A stretch of DNA of 64,000 bases, taken from Rhodocollybia butyracea (Eukaryota; Basidiomycota; Agaricomycetes; Agaricales; Omphalotaceae). Position numbers and translations under genes: made by a program. Where the stretch lies: the NCBI GenBank assembly GCA_015501585.1, contig JADNRY010000144.1, positions 62,001 through 126,000 of the forward strand, read 5' to 3'. A model generated the notes under the pieces. That model saw only the letters and a list, made by a program, of their open reading frames with translations. It was not told the DNA's origin and searched no databases. The stretch's first letter is position 1; every line of letters starts with the position of its first letter. Below, piece by piece: positions 34,791 to 46,529 of the stretch.

Positions 34791-35300
34791 TACCGTGCGC
34801 AGAGGATTGGGATGGTGGGGAAGGAAGTGATGGATCATACGTCCCGTCATGAGAAAAGTGAGAAACGTGAGAAGACGACATGGTTATGTATTTTTCTTGT
34901 TTTTCATTTTGTTTTACTTGTAGCGTTCGTGGACGAGTATCTGTACACCGCTGTACTTGTGCCATGGCATTTAATGACAGTGAATGAATGCAACTCTGTA
35001 CTCCTTTGATGATGGCGTTTGGATTTAGCAGATTCACCATGTTGCCTCTCCATTTAAGTTATTTCCGCTACGCTCTTGGTCTTCGTTAAACTGGCAATGT
35101 TTCACTCACAGACCCAAGTTTCCTGCCAGGCCACATTATCGCTAGTAACGCTGTCGAGCATCAAAGAGGCGCCGCAATCACCGCTCTTCATAACTTCCCG
35201 TGTGGTATGTATGTCTTTCTCCAACTGTATTCGTACATGCAGCTTGAATGAAACAAATAAGTGGCTACAAGTACGGCCTAGCTCGTCGATATCATCACGG
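34791..35300. other. Short region with a transporter-like fragment
   Basis: Around 35120-35200 (+) one frame reads GHIIASNAVEHQRGAAITAL, which resembles a loop of another MFS type (allantoate permease-like) but is only ~30 codons long. Otherwise no features. It ends at the 4-bp target duplication ACGG next to the LTR element. Confidence 0.25.
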
Positions 35301-36377
35301 TGATATGCTGACTCTGGGCTATGCATAAAATGCTACTATGAAGCTGAATACCTCACACCAACACCAACACACACCAAAGATTAACATGAGTTCAAGGGGG
35401 TTATCATTGAACAAGTCAGAATTCTTATTGCAAGTACATACATCTGCATCATAATTACAAGGTTGTGATAGATTTTTCTGTCTCGAGATTCTAACAAACT
35501 CGGGCATGCTTTAATCTTTATCTTTCAATTGCCTGAACTTAGACTTTACACTAAAAGTACAATTGACAGAGAGAGTATGCGCTACTCACAACACTCTCAC
35601 TGCTATTAACTTTCTGGAGCATAAGGTAGTTACTGAGGACTTTGGTTTTCTTTCTTTATACTTTCTTATTTCATTTAACTTGTACTCTTGTTTAATGTGC
35701 ACTTGTCACTAGAAGACACAAACCAACCACACCAACCCTGTAACAGGAATGGGGGGCGGAAAGTGCTTGCCTCTATTTTGTGGGGGGCACCTTCTTATAT
35801 ACTGTATCTCAATATCACAGTGTAAAATACACCATACGAGTTGTGCGGGAGTACATATGCTCTTGTTATTCAATAAATAGCGCATGAAATATTTATTTCA
35901 CGCGCTGTCTTAAATCTGCGGGACGCCGCGGCATGATCTTGGAATGATCCCGGAACCTCGGCACATCAATCTCCTCGCATCAATCTCCTCGGGGTCGGCG
36001 ATGTATTAATCTCCTCACATCAATTTCTGATGGGAAGTCCCGTTTGGACCGTTTAACGTTGATACCTGTTCCTTCTGTCTAGTAGTCTTCTAGTTGTAAT
36101 AAGATACCTTTGGATCGCTTCAATAGTCTGAATATAAGTCATATTTGTGGTGGGTTTCAGTATTCTTTGCACTATCATTGATTACAACTGTGTTCTGTTG
36201 CCGAGACTCAGTTTTGATGTCATCAACAATTAACATCTGTGTCTTTTAATGATGCCGCGCGGTAACGGCGGATTCTAGAATACTTCGTACAGTGCATATC
36301 TTTAATACAGCATGACTTGGTGCCAAAAACACGCATATACTGCATGTTTTATGCCCAAACAAATCTGGGCCATATCA
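35301..36377 (-). repeat. 3' LTR of the LARD-like element
   Basis: Bounded by TGATATG..CATATCA. Adjacent to the PPT. It contains AATAAATAGCGCATGAAATATTTATTTCACGCG-type palindromic sequence near 35871-35906, a possible hairpin shared with the other LTR. Confidence 0.92.
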
Positions 36378-36391
36378 TCCCCCCCTTTCTT
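36378..36391 (-). other. Polypurine tract
   Basis: AAGAAAGGGGGGGA on the minus strand immediately before the 3' LTR. A second copy of the neighbouring sequence (GAACTGTCCTCAGTTCAT) occurs at 37509-37526 near CTCCCCCATA, which may be an older or duplicated tract. Confidence 0.8.
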
Positions 36392-39300
36392 AACATGAAC
36401 TGTCCTCAGTTCATTAAACTTCAAGGTTTCTGGGGTTGCACAGACCTGCACTATACAATGGATAGACAATTGACTTCATCAGATATATTATTCTCATTGC
36501 TGCATCCAATACAGTTTCTTATCAACAAATTTCATCTTCTTTCTTGCTTATATGGATTAAGTCATTTCGATCTGTTTACTCAATTGTGCTTCAAGATCAA
36601 TCATCATATCCCTCTCTCTATTTCTATCATTCATGAATCACTTGGGTCAGGATCAGCGCTCTTGTCTTGTTACATCAACTATTTCAGGTTAAGTTATGCT
36701 GCACTGACTTGGATCTATGCAAACATGGCGCCTGCACCAAATTAAAAGTATTGGTTTTTCTCAGCCATGCTTTTGTTCTAGCTCTCTAAATATTTATTCA
36801 TTCAATGCCAAAACAGGTGTCTAGAACTCCATCTGACTACACTTCTGCCAGTTTGGTGTATGCAGTTTACCGTTTACTTCACCATAGTGTACTCAACCCT
36901 CAGCTAGGTGTTCTGTTATGGCCAATGTCAAGTCCCTAATCTCTTCTTTTAGGACTGAGCTCCTTGTCAATTCAAGGCTACTCTCAAATCTATGTTGCAA
37001 TCTAAGCAAGCCCTTGAGGCATGGTCTAACACTACAGAGGTTCCCTTCAGGCTTCTCCTATCATGCAGGATGCGAAGACAACATGTTCTAGCTCCTTACT
37101 TTGTATATGCTTTCTAATGTTCCATGCTATCTTGTTCATTCATTCAAGTTGTCAGGATAGAAAGTATGGGTCATCTAGACTTCATCCAGAGTGGTCCATG
37201 CAGTACCATGAGCCTCTCTTATTTATTCTTCATTTATCTGTGAATGCTCAGTGGAATGCTCTCCAGTTCTAATGATATACCAGTGAAACTGACATATTTT
37301 CTTCAGTACTTGCTGAATAGGCAAGTCTTCATACTGAAACAATGTTCTGAGGCAGAGAAGTTTCTAGGTCAATGGAACCACATAGTACAAAGTCTTGCAA
37401 AGTTGTACAAAGTGCTACACATGTCCTCATTCTACAGATCATTTAGAGCAAAATGAGTTTCAGGGAATATCATCTGAGTCGATCTGACATTGTCTCCCCC
37501 ATACTAAATATGAACTGTCCTCAGTTCATGAGACATTAGCTCTAATAGATGCTACTCTGTGATAAATAGTGCACTTCTGTCCTACTTGTCATTAACACTT
37601 CTGGGTATTTCAAAACTCAAAACAGGGATCCAGGTTAATTTTTTTTTTTTCATGCAGTGGTGGCTTCTTTAAAAACATCATTTGATCCTTCAAATTTCTA
37701 GACAAAATGCCTTTCACAAGTGGATATTCCACTCATGGTCATCAAATCACTATTTCTTGGGAATCACTTGGCTATATCACTCAGACGTGACTGTGAGCTC
37801 AGTATTCTGATCAGTATCAAGAATTCAATTTAGCTTTCTATTCTTGCTAATATGCATTGATAAGGTTAACTATGGGTGTGTTGGCAGAAGACAAAGGTTG
37901 CTTCTTCACTCTATTCAGTTCCATTTCAGATCATAAATGTTCAATCTTGACTTCTTTGTATGTCCTTTTTCATTCATTCTTAATTGCCAGTACTTACAGT
38001 GACTCATGACTGTAAGTAAGTGTGAACCAGTAGTCCACAGGCTCCATAGGTGAGGGATAACCTGTATAAGAATGTATCTCAGCTATTCTCGCCCTGATAA
38101 TTGTCATCCAAGCCCTGCAACATCAAATTTCATTCTAATCTTTGAAATACTGCCCCGAGGGACCGATCTCAGTCCTGTGCCGGAGCATTGGAAAGCCACC
38201 CGGTATCGGGACTTTTTACCGTATTTCTAGCTTGTATGAACTCGTTTCAAGGGTTGCTAAATTTTCTAAGGTCTCTGATTGATGGGCACTGAGGTACAAG
38301 CACATCTATAGAAATATAGGTATGTCTCCTCCTAGTACCTACTCAAACCTTGTCTCTATCGTCGGGGGAAACATGGAGTATAGGGCGGGAGGTCAGGGGA
38401 CGTCTACGAGACCTGTTTGGACTCGGTTTGACCCATACTCCTGTCCTGTATCATCATACTATGGAATAATTTTCAAAATGAGGCATTTATCCCAGCAACT
38501 GATGGAACCATGTTCTGGGACCGGAGAGATACTCTGGGTATCGGTATTTCGATGCCGTCGGATGCTTATGCACTGTTCTCGTTTGTTCTAGTGCCTCAGG
38601 CTCTCTGGTACATCTTATTTCTTGCGCCAGATTGCCCTATTGCATATTCTAAGTCTTGTACCCTTAATAAGGTATTATCATTCTAAACAAGCATTCCTTA
38701 TCAGTCAAACAATGTTAGAATCGTCTAAACAATCCACAACATTGAATGTTTCATATAAAACGGCCTCCTGGTGAGGTAGTTTTAATCAAATCAAATATAT
38801 CAAGTTCAGAGTCTAGACCGAAATGGCTGATGCTTTCATATCAATGTTAGGCCATTCGTGCACACGAAGATGAGGCCGTACAGGTGTTGTGTGAGCTTGC
38901 CCAATTTGGGGTCGGTGAGCACAGCACTGGGTGACCGCCCTCAAGTGGTGTGAACACTAGTACATATCGTGCAAGGACTGTCCAGCAGTGATCCTTAAGT
39001 CTAGTTTAGACTCAAAAGGTTGCGGGGCATATCAGCATTCTTCATTATTCTATCTTCATCTGAATCCAATGTCATAAAACTCTTCAAGTACTGGACGTGA
39101 TTTCTTTGTGTCACATGATTGGCAATGTATTATCGTTCTGCTAGGGTAGACCTAAATCTGTTTGTTTGCTTTTGATTACTAGTTGCTCTGACTTGATCTG
39201 TGAGCAACTGATTTCTTCTCTGTCATCGATAAGCCTCAGTGTATCATAGCTGGGCATAGTCTTGCTTGAACTGAACACTCTTTGATTAAAAGGGTGACCA

Positions 39301-40740
39301 ACTTGGAGAAGTAATTTTCATACAATTGTGAACAGCATTCCTGTTCTGCTAAGTTCCATGATGACCCAAATGTTTTGGTTGACAACACATTACACATCTG
39401 AGGCAATTTCTGAGTTATTTCAACACCTCTTAGGCTTTGCAAGTGTTGTCATATGACAATGCTCTCTAGTACAGTCATTTCTTTGTTCAGTCTTAGCTTC
39501 TTGTTGTTACTACTAAGTCATCTGTCATCCTTGGAGTTCAAATTTTCATTGAGTTCACTTCCAATTCACGCTCTTGTGATGGACTTGTCCACAACTCAAC
39601 AGGCTCTTCTTCTGTTTTCCACTGCTCAATCTTGGCTCATCGGCTGTTCAATCTATTGAAAATTATCTCCAACATCTGTCTTGAGCTCATAAGATAATTA
39701 AGTAGATTGTGGACCAAGCTAGTAACACATCTTGGATATCTTCTTTACAAGACTTCAAAGTTCAGGCAGCAACCTGGCACTTTCACCACTGTGTATTCTT
39801 CCATCACAGATTTATCTGAACATTTTTCTGACTGGTATTTATGCTTCTTTCAAGGATAAAGAGATCCAGAAGGGCACACAACACCATTCTAGGACATTAA
39901 TAATTTTCATCGAGTGCACCAGAGTCAGGGGTCTTATAAATTAAAGGAGTGTTTTGAAGTTTCTGAATGTTTTTCGGAGCTTTCTGAATTTATCTCGATT
40001 TTTATCATGATTTATACAGCTATCAATTATTTTTCATGTCCATTAGGACTGTTTTTCTTTTATAACAGTTCCTGCACAACTTTTACAGATATAAGTTGCA
40101 TTGCAAGGCTGTCAGATTTTCTCATACAATTGATTCCGGGAGGTTGCGCTCTGGAATTGATACAAGGTTAGGACTGTTGAAGTCCTCAAATTTTCAAAGT
40201 GCAAGAGCAAGAACAAGATATTCTTTTCATATTTTCAACATTTTCTGAGTGTTTTTGTCTTTTCTACTTTATTCAAATGTTTTTCTTGTCAGGTGTGACT
40301 TTTCTATTTGTTATAGGAGATGGTATTCAAAGCGGTACGACTCCGAAATGTGGACTGAAGACATGTCACTTCAACTTTATAATTTCTGAGTGAGCGGGAG
40401 CCAAGCAGAGTATCTACCGGCAACCCGGGTATGAATGGGGTTGAAGGCTTTGAGTTCAAAAAGCATTCAATGTGGAGGAGGTGGAGCCATTTGTAAGGTG
40501 ATGAACCTCAATGGCAAGCAAGGTTGTATGCTCAATGTATGCAACAAAAGAGAATGATATAACACAGTAATGAGATGAACTGCGTTAACGCAACTAATTC
40601 TGAAGCAAGATAAACAGCTTCAAGCATGTTCAATCCAAGGTTCAATCAAGTTCTGCAATATCAGACAAGTCCAAGATGAACTTGTCGTTGCTTTTGGGTA
40701 GATGCAAATGAAGCAAATGCAACTGTTTTCTGATTTGAAA

Positions 40741-40760
40741 CCCCCTCGCGGTGGGCTCCA
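40741..40760 (-). other. Primer-binding site
   Basis: TGGAGCCCACCGCGAGG on the minus strand, two bases inside the 5' LTR border. The + strand reads as a tRNA acceptor 3' end finishing in CCA. The exact tRNA is not identified. Confidence 0.7.
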
Positions 40761-40762
40761 TA

Positions 40763-41828
40763 TGATATGCTGACTCTGGGCTATGCATAAAATGCTACTA
40801 TGAAGCTGAATACCTCACACCAACACCAACACACACCAAAGATTAACATGAGTTCAAGGGGGTTATCATTGAACAAGTCAGAATTCTTATTGCAAGTACA
40901 TACATCTGCATCATAATTACAAGGTTGTGATAGATTTTCTGTCTCGAGATTCTAACAAACTCGGGCATGCTTTAATCTTTATCTTTCAATTGCCTGAACT
41001 TAGACTTTACACTAAAAGTACAATTGACAGAGAGAGTATCAACACTCTCACTGCTATTAACTTTCTGGAGCATAAGGTAGTTACTGAGGACTTTGGTTTT
41101 CTTTCTTTATACTTTCTTATTTCATTTAACTTGTACTCTTGTTTAATGTGCACTTGTCACTAGAAGACACAAACCAACCACACCAACCCTGTAACAGGAA
41201 TGGGGGGCGGAAAGTGCTTGCCTCTATTTTGTGGGGGGCACCTTCTTATATACTGTATCTCAATATCACAGTGTAAAATACACCATACGAGTTGTGCGGG
41301 AGTACATATGCTCTTGTTATTCAATAAATAGCGCATGAAATATTTATTTCACGCGCTGTCTTAAATCTGCGGGACGCCGCGGCATGATCTTGGAATGATC
41401 CCGGAACCTCGGCACATCAATCTCCTCGCATCAATCTCCTCGGGGTCGGCGATGTATTAATCTCCTCACATCAATTTCTGATGGGAAGTCCCGTTTGGAC
41501 CGTTTAACGTTGATACCTGTTCCTTCTGTCTAGTAGTCTTCTAGTTGTAATAAGATACCTTTGGATCGCTTCAATAGTCTGAATATAAGTCATATTTGTG
41601 GTGGGTTTCAGTATTCTTTGCACTATCATTGATTACAACTGTGTTCTGTTGCCGAGACTCAGTTTTGATGTCATCAACAATTAACATCTGTGTCTTTTAA
41701 TGATGCCGCGCGGTAACGGCGGATTCTAGAATACTTCGTACAGTGCATATCTTTAATACAGCATGACTTGGTGCCAAAAACACGCATATACTGCATGTTT
41801 TATGCCCAAACAAATCTGGGCCATATCA
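40763..41828 (-). repeat. 5' LTR of the LARD-like element
   Basis: Direct copy of 35301-36377 with the same TGATATG/CATATCA ends; it lacks the 11-bp insertion seen near 35579 in the other LTR. Confidence 0.92.
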
Positions 41829-41832
41829 ACGG

Positions 41833-42561
41833 GAGAGCATAATGCACCTTCTCAACTTGGATTATGACAGACAATCTTTGGACTGAGGGGTGGTTTTTTG
41901 TGGGTATTGCCCTTTGTCCCGAGGGATATGCTAGGCAGTACTCTACAGCGTGTGTTTAATCTTTGTAATGTGATGTTTTAACTTTTGTCCTTGGTTTTGT
42001 GGTATGACTTCGCATATGCATGAGCCGGCCAGAGCGAGACTCGACGTGTGAAGACATTTTGGAGTGGTTCACAACACATATCGTGTCAACTTTTATATAG
42101 CAATCAGACCCTAAAAAATATGTCCAATGCAGTGAGAACCTTGTCAATTTCACAAGAGTATATTCCTTCAAGGTTCAGGGCTCCATACTGGAGACTTAGA
42201 AAGGAGTGAGTATTCAAAAGCAAGGACGTTCTGGGCTTATAAGTCGCCGTCAGATAATTTCAAAGTGGACAGTTAGAACTCGAAAGACGCCGGTCAGGGG
42301 AGGGAAATAAGTACATAGCGCGCTCTAATTGTCCCGAGTCCCAACTTCAATTAAGATATCGATGGTATAGTAGTCAACTCAATATAGAATTTAAGGTTTT
42401 TTTCTTTATTCTGCGGTACAGGAGCTAAACTTACACCATACATACAGGTGGAGTTTGGGTGGACTAGACCTTATATGAACTGTGCGTTGCTCAAAGTTTC
42501 ATTTGTTCCCTCCTTACTACGTAGCAGCACGTCGTTCAAAGATCACAAGTAAGGCTTCAGC
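41833..42561. other. Upstream region of NLR-2
   Basis: No gene. 42479-42552 aligns with the upstream region of NLR-1 (ATGAACTGT, then TTTCATTTGTTCCCTCCTTA), so a shared leader or small first exon is likely. The conservation is broken at 42553 by the hAT-like insertion. Confidence 0.5.
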
Positions 42562-43586
42562 CCCAGTCAAAACCCGCACTGGGCTGATCTGGGCATTTCG
42601 TGTATATCTGCGTAAGTCCATGTCTACCTGTTGACAGCTGGCCAAATGGTAAGTAAATTTGTTTTCCATTCAATCCTGAATCTATGGGTGGGAAATTCGC
42701 TCAGAAAGTTCGACTTTGCAACTCAAGTTTGACTCAAGTACTCTGAACTCGAGTGGACACGGCGACAATATGACTTTTAGGTAATCTACTTTGAGCTTGG
42801 TGTTCGGACTTCAAGTATTTTTTGGGAATGCCGCCAAACGGCTTAACATGTGACAGAATAAAGTTTCAGCATTTTTAAAATTTTGACATCGCCCTTTCGT
42901 TCTCTCCTTCTTTGCTGTCATCCTCAGGCTCTGTCAAGATTCGCTGTTCAACAACTCCTCAACCTACTTTGGACTCTAGAGACTTGAAAATGGATTTATT
43001 GGGCTTGGCCATTTCCAAGGTGAGCAATCTTTTTCTTAGATAATTCATTGAGCTAATTTTTTTTTGATTACCAGCTCCGTGGACTGTGTTGGCCTGTCAA
43101 TGTCGTTGCGCGCCGGTATGCCACACTCTTGTGTTTTCGTCAAGTTTTTATACGTTTGTATCTAGCGCAAGTTGTAACTGTACTTTATTATATGTAGAGA
43201 CAGTTGCCCGCTCGTTCTTTGTAGTCATATTGTAGTCATATGTAGTCTGTATATTGTATTAAGTAGTTGATAATCCAATATGATGCACTCAGACCATCCC
43301 AGACAGATCCCAGATGAACCCAGATGAGCACCCTAGTAATAGTAATGTCATAGTTCAATTCAAGCCAGAGGAACTCAGATTATCCCAGAGGAGCTTAGTT
43401 ATATACGAGACTGATTTTTCATTCCTTGTGCAGCTCTTGTAAGATAAATCCAGACAAGAACAGACTGTATGGCATATTTCTATAGATTTCTGGAAAACAG
43501 TTGATCTCGTTTGATCTCGTTTGATCACAGTCAAATCACAGACCCCAACATATCATCTCAGCCCTTCCCAGTGCAGGTTTTCACTG
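42562..43586. mobile_element. hAT-like non-autonomous element in the NLR-2 leader
   Basis: Flanked by GGCTTCAGC on both sides (42553-42561 and 43587-43595), a direct repeat of hAT-like length. Inverted termini: left CCCAGTCAAAACCCGCACTGGG, right end complementary to CCAGTGAAAACCTGCACTGGG. The corresponding stretch of NLR-1 lacks this ~1 kb, giving an empty-site comparison (GGTTTCAACG there). No transposase frame inside. The terminal CAGTG type and ~8-bp duplication support hAT; the exact borders are uncertain by one or two bases. Confidence 0.75.
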
Positions 43587-43644
43587 GGCTTCAGCGTCTC
43601 CTCATAGTCAGTGCTAATCACCATTAATTGATGAGCAGAAAAAT

Positions 43645-45476
43645 ATGTCTGAAGTAGATTTACGCGGCAGGCAAGATGACTTTTCACATTGTCGGAAGTT
43701 CAACTGACAATCTGATAGCATGTTCACTAACGCGTCCGATTTTACTGTGAAAAACTCGCAATTTCAAAGTGCAGAAGTCATTAACAATTGTTATTCCTGG
43801 AGTGAGTGCTCACTTGTTTGTCTCCTAACTGAGTTTTCAAGTAACAATTGAAATGAAGATACCAATGATGTATCGGTCATCCGGAATTGGTTGAAGGCGC
43901 CGGATTCCTCAACCAATTTTGTGGCCGCATATGATAAGAAAACAGACGGCACTGGGGATTGGATACTTTCTCATTCAGAATATGTTAAGTGGTGTCAGGG
44001 TAAACATGGGATCCTATGGATACAGGGGAAAGGTGTACACAGTAACACAATAGATTTGAATCTAACAAAGATCATCTAGCGGGGTCAGGGAAGACTATCC
44101 TCTCGTAAGCATGTATCAGTCATTATTGACTTAGTATCTACTAACATGCCTGATTAGGGCAACAATTATCAAAAGTTTGCAAGCTGAACTTTCACCTGGA
44201 TGCTACTACTACTATTTTGACAACTGTGACAACTCAAAGACAAAGACAACTGCCCGTGGGCTTCTTCAATCACTTTTGTTGCAGATGGCCACAAGGTCTG
44301 AGGGTGTGCATCCTACTCTGCATGCACTTTATATGAAGTGCAATCAAGGTGTCATGGAGCCCACTACTGAGGATTTGTGCTCAACCCTAGCAGCAGTTGT
44401 CAAGGACTTAAGTCCTGTGGTCCTGGTACTGGATGCCATGGATGAATGCATTGAAGAAAATAATGTGTTCAAACATCTTGCTCATCTGAAAGACAGCCTC
44501 TGCATAGCTGTCACCAGTCGATATTTTGCTGGGAGTAGTTATGATGTATGCGGAAAGATTCACCTTGGTGATGCACAAGATGCTTTTCAGAAGGATGTTG
44601 CCAAATACCTGCAGGACCAACTCAAGGGGCGTAAACTGAAACAAGAATTATTTACCGAAATAGTGGATTATTTGACTGGGGAGGCACAGGGACAGTAAGT
44701 ATTGTAAAAAAATGGATGAGCTTATGATGAATCTGACTGTACAAAGGTTTCGCTGGGTTGAATGCCAAGTAACTGTACTGCAGCGATGTAAGACACCCAA
44801 GGCCATACGAGAGGCGCTGAGGAAGCTGCCCAAGACCCTAGAGGAGACATACACTGTGGCCATTAAAAGAATCTCGGAAAGTGAACATGTGGATGATGCA
44901 GGCCAACTTCTCAGATGGTTGACATATGCATTTGAACCACTTTCAATTGTGCAGGTTACAGAAATTCTTGCGGTAGACTTGAGGGAGCAAATATTTGATC
45001 CTGAGGCAAGGTCACTGGAGCTTGACACTGGAGTATATGATATCCTCGATTCCACATTGATTGTGGTCAATGAGGAGAGCATTGTTCAGCTTGCCCACAG
45101 TTCTGTGAAAGAGTTCTTAGTGGCAAGCCAAGGTCAACAACAGCTAGTTGGGCTAATTGCAACCAATGAACAACTGGCCCACTCTGTTATATGTCAAACA
45201 TGCCTTATCTATTTGCTTGGGTTCGACTTCAAGGAGCAAACATATGCACTTAAAAAGGATTATCCATTATCTTTTTATGCAGCAATGCATTGGCCATCTC
45301 ATATGAGGGGCATGGACACAGAAGCGTTGAATCACCAACCAGCTCATAACCTGGCAGTAAAATTGGTAAAGGACAAAAGTAAACTGCCATATATTAATTG
45401 GATTAGAATTCATGGGCCAGAGAAAAATTGGTGGGCAGTATGTTCATCAGGGAAGAATGACATTGCTAAGGATTGA
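43645..45476 (+). pseudogene. NACHT STAND receptor paralogue (NLR-2), no ankyrin domain
   Basis: Exons 43645-43801, 43859-44032, 44080-44104 (25 nt), 44158-44694 and 44747-45476, with introns of 57, 47, 53 and 52 nt, mirror NLR-1 exactly. Features: MSEVD start, TNASDFTVKNSQF motif, FVAAYDKKTDGTGDWI, P-loop AGSGKT on the microexon, Walker B LVLDAMDEC, then the winged-helix region (LLRWLTYAFEPLSIVQVTEI). An in-frame TGA at 43705-43707 (codon 21) is not in NLR-1, and the protein stops at 45476 after NWIRIHGPEKNWW, where NLR-1 continues into its ankyrin array; the last ~20 residues are unrelated. It therefore lacks a sensor domain. Translation from a later start could still give a NACHT-only protein, so loss of function is likely but not certain. 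Confidence 0.75.
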
Positions 45477-45976
45477 TCAGTAGCGGAGTAGCAAAGTACC
45501 CCTGTTTGTATTGTTCAGTATTGTTCAGTATCGCTCAGTATCAAACACTGTGACGGTTATGTAGATACTATCTTATCTATACTGCCCTGGGCACTTAGAT
45601 ATGTTTACTTTACGATCACATGATAATACGATTTAACTTGCCTTTATACTTTCTACTCCGTTTCTCTCTCTCAGGCTGAGCACTCCCATACTCCCCTTTC
45701 GCTGGGTCATGCGACGTCTGGCAACGACACTCGCTCCCTTTCGATGGGTCACTTGACGTCACCCGCCCCCTTTCGCAAGGATATGCGGCCCTCGACCGGG
45801 GTTACAGGTTTCATATATCTATCCTCTCTACAAACCTTGTTCAACTCTATCTCTCGGCTTACAGAGGTCTTCCAATTACGCACAGGCTTCACAATGGTGG
45901 GGGTACCGTGGACTTCCGTACCTTACGGGTTTAACGAGTTTAATTCATCATCACAATGTTCCGCATTTGGACGCCA
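45477..45976 (+). mobile_element. LTR-like fragment with possible primer site
   Basis: From about 45549 (TGTGACGGTTATGTAGATAC) to about 45893 the sequence has LTR-like composition, with repeated CCCCTTTCGCTGGGTCA / CCCTTTCGATGGGTCA units, followed by ATGGTGGGGGTACCGTGG, which could be a primer-binding region. No partner LTR or coding region was found, so this is a tentative solo or broken Gypsy LTR. Confidence 0.35.
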
Positions 45977-46158
45977 TAGTGCTTCTCTAGCACATAGCAA
46001 TTCTCCTCTGAAAACCTCATAGTGCTTCTCTAGCACATGAGCTCTTCCTTCAGCTATAGTGCTTTTCTCTAGCATACAATGTTCCCCATTCCTCACCATA
46101 GTGCTCTTCTAGCACATGGTAAATCTTATTTTGATTATTGTAGTGCTTTTCTAGCACA
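45977..46158 (+). repeat. Five hairpin repeats at ~42-bp spacing
   Basis: TAGTGCTTCTCTAGCACA and close variants occur at about 45977, 46020, 46057, 46099 and 46141. Each can form a small hairpin (GTGCT/AGCAC). The intervening spacers are unrelated in sequence. The array ends four bases before the Copia 5' LTR. Confidence 0.85.
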
Positions 46159-46162
46159 CAAC

Positions 46163-46466
46163 TGTTGAGTAAGTACAAACGTGTTCTGTGTAAGATAGCC
46201 TGTAGTATTTGATTTTCATTTTGGCTATTATCTAACTTACTTGTACTTGTAGCTACTCACGTATGTAAGCTACCTCAGACGTTTACTCCGACTAGTATTT
46301 GCGCTGAGGTTAGCCTTTCTTTTATTCTCTTTGTATATTAGTTTACTTACTTATCCTGTACTAGTCCGTACATTTACTTTACAGGTATATGAGACGTTTA
46401 CTCCGACTAGTATTCGCGCTGAGTCCGTACATTTACTTTACAGCGCTATAAGAAATTACTACAACA
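46163..46466 (+). repeat. Copia 5' LTR
   Basis: 304 bp, TG..CA bounded. It contains an internal near-duplicate (GAGACGTTTACTCCGACTAG and CAGACGTTTACTCCGACTAG) about 120 bp apart. Confidence 0.95.
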
Positions 46467-46529
46467 GGTTATTGGGCCCCGAGTTACCCTCCGTTCTGCT
46501 GCGTCTCCAGATAAAACAACCTGTTTACG

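Larger units (their letters stand above)
35301..41828 (-). mobile_element. Non-coding LTR retrotransposon derivative (LARD-like)
   Basis: Two direct terminal repeats, 35301-36377 (1077 bp) and 40763-41828 (1066 bp), are near-identical; the main difference is an 11-bp insertion near 35579. Each begins TGATATG and ends CATATCA. ACGG flanks both sides (35297-35300, 41829-41832), a 4-bp target duplication. The tract TCCCCCCCTTTCTT at 36378-36391 is a minus-strand polypurine tract, and 40741-40760 ends ..GGTGGGCTCCA, complementary to a tRNA 3' end, so transcription runs on the minus strand. The 4.4-kb interior has only short frames with no gag, protease, RT or integrase I can detect. Near-identical LTRs imply recent insertion, so it must have used another element's enzymes. 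Confidence 0.9.

Noticed and set aside
40741..40760. A tRNA gene, because the sequence ends in a tRNA-like CCA
   Set aside because: There is no cloverleaf upstream; the 3'-CCA match is explained by a primer-binding site next to the LTR.
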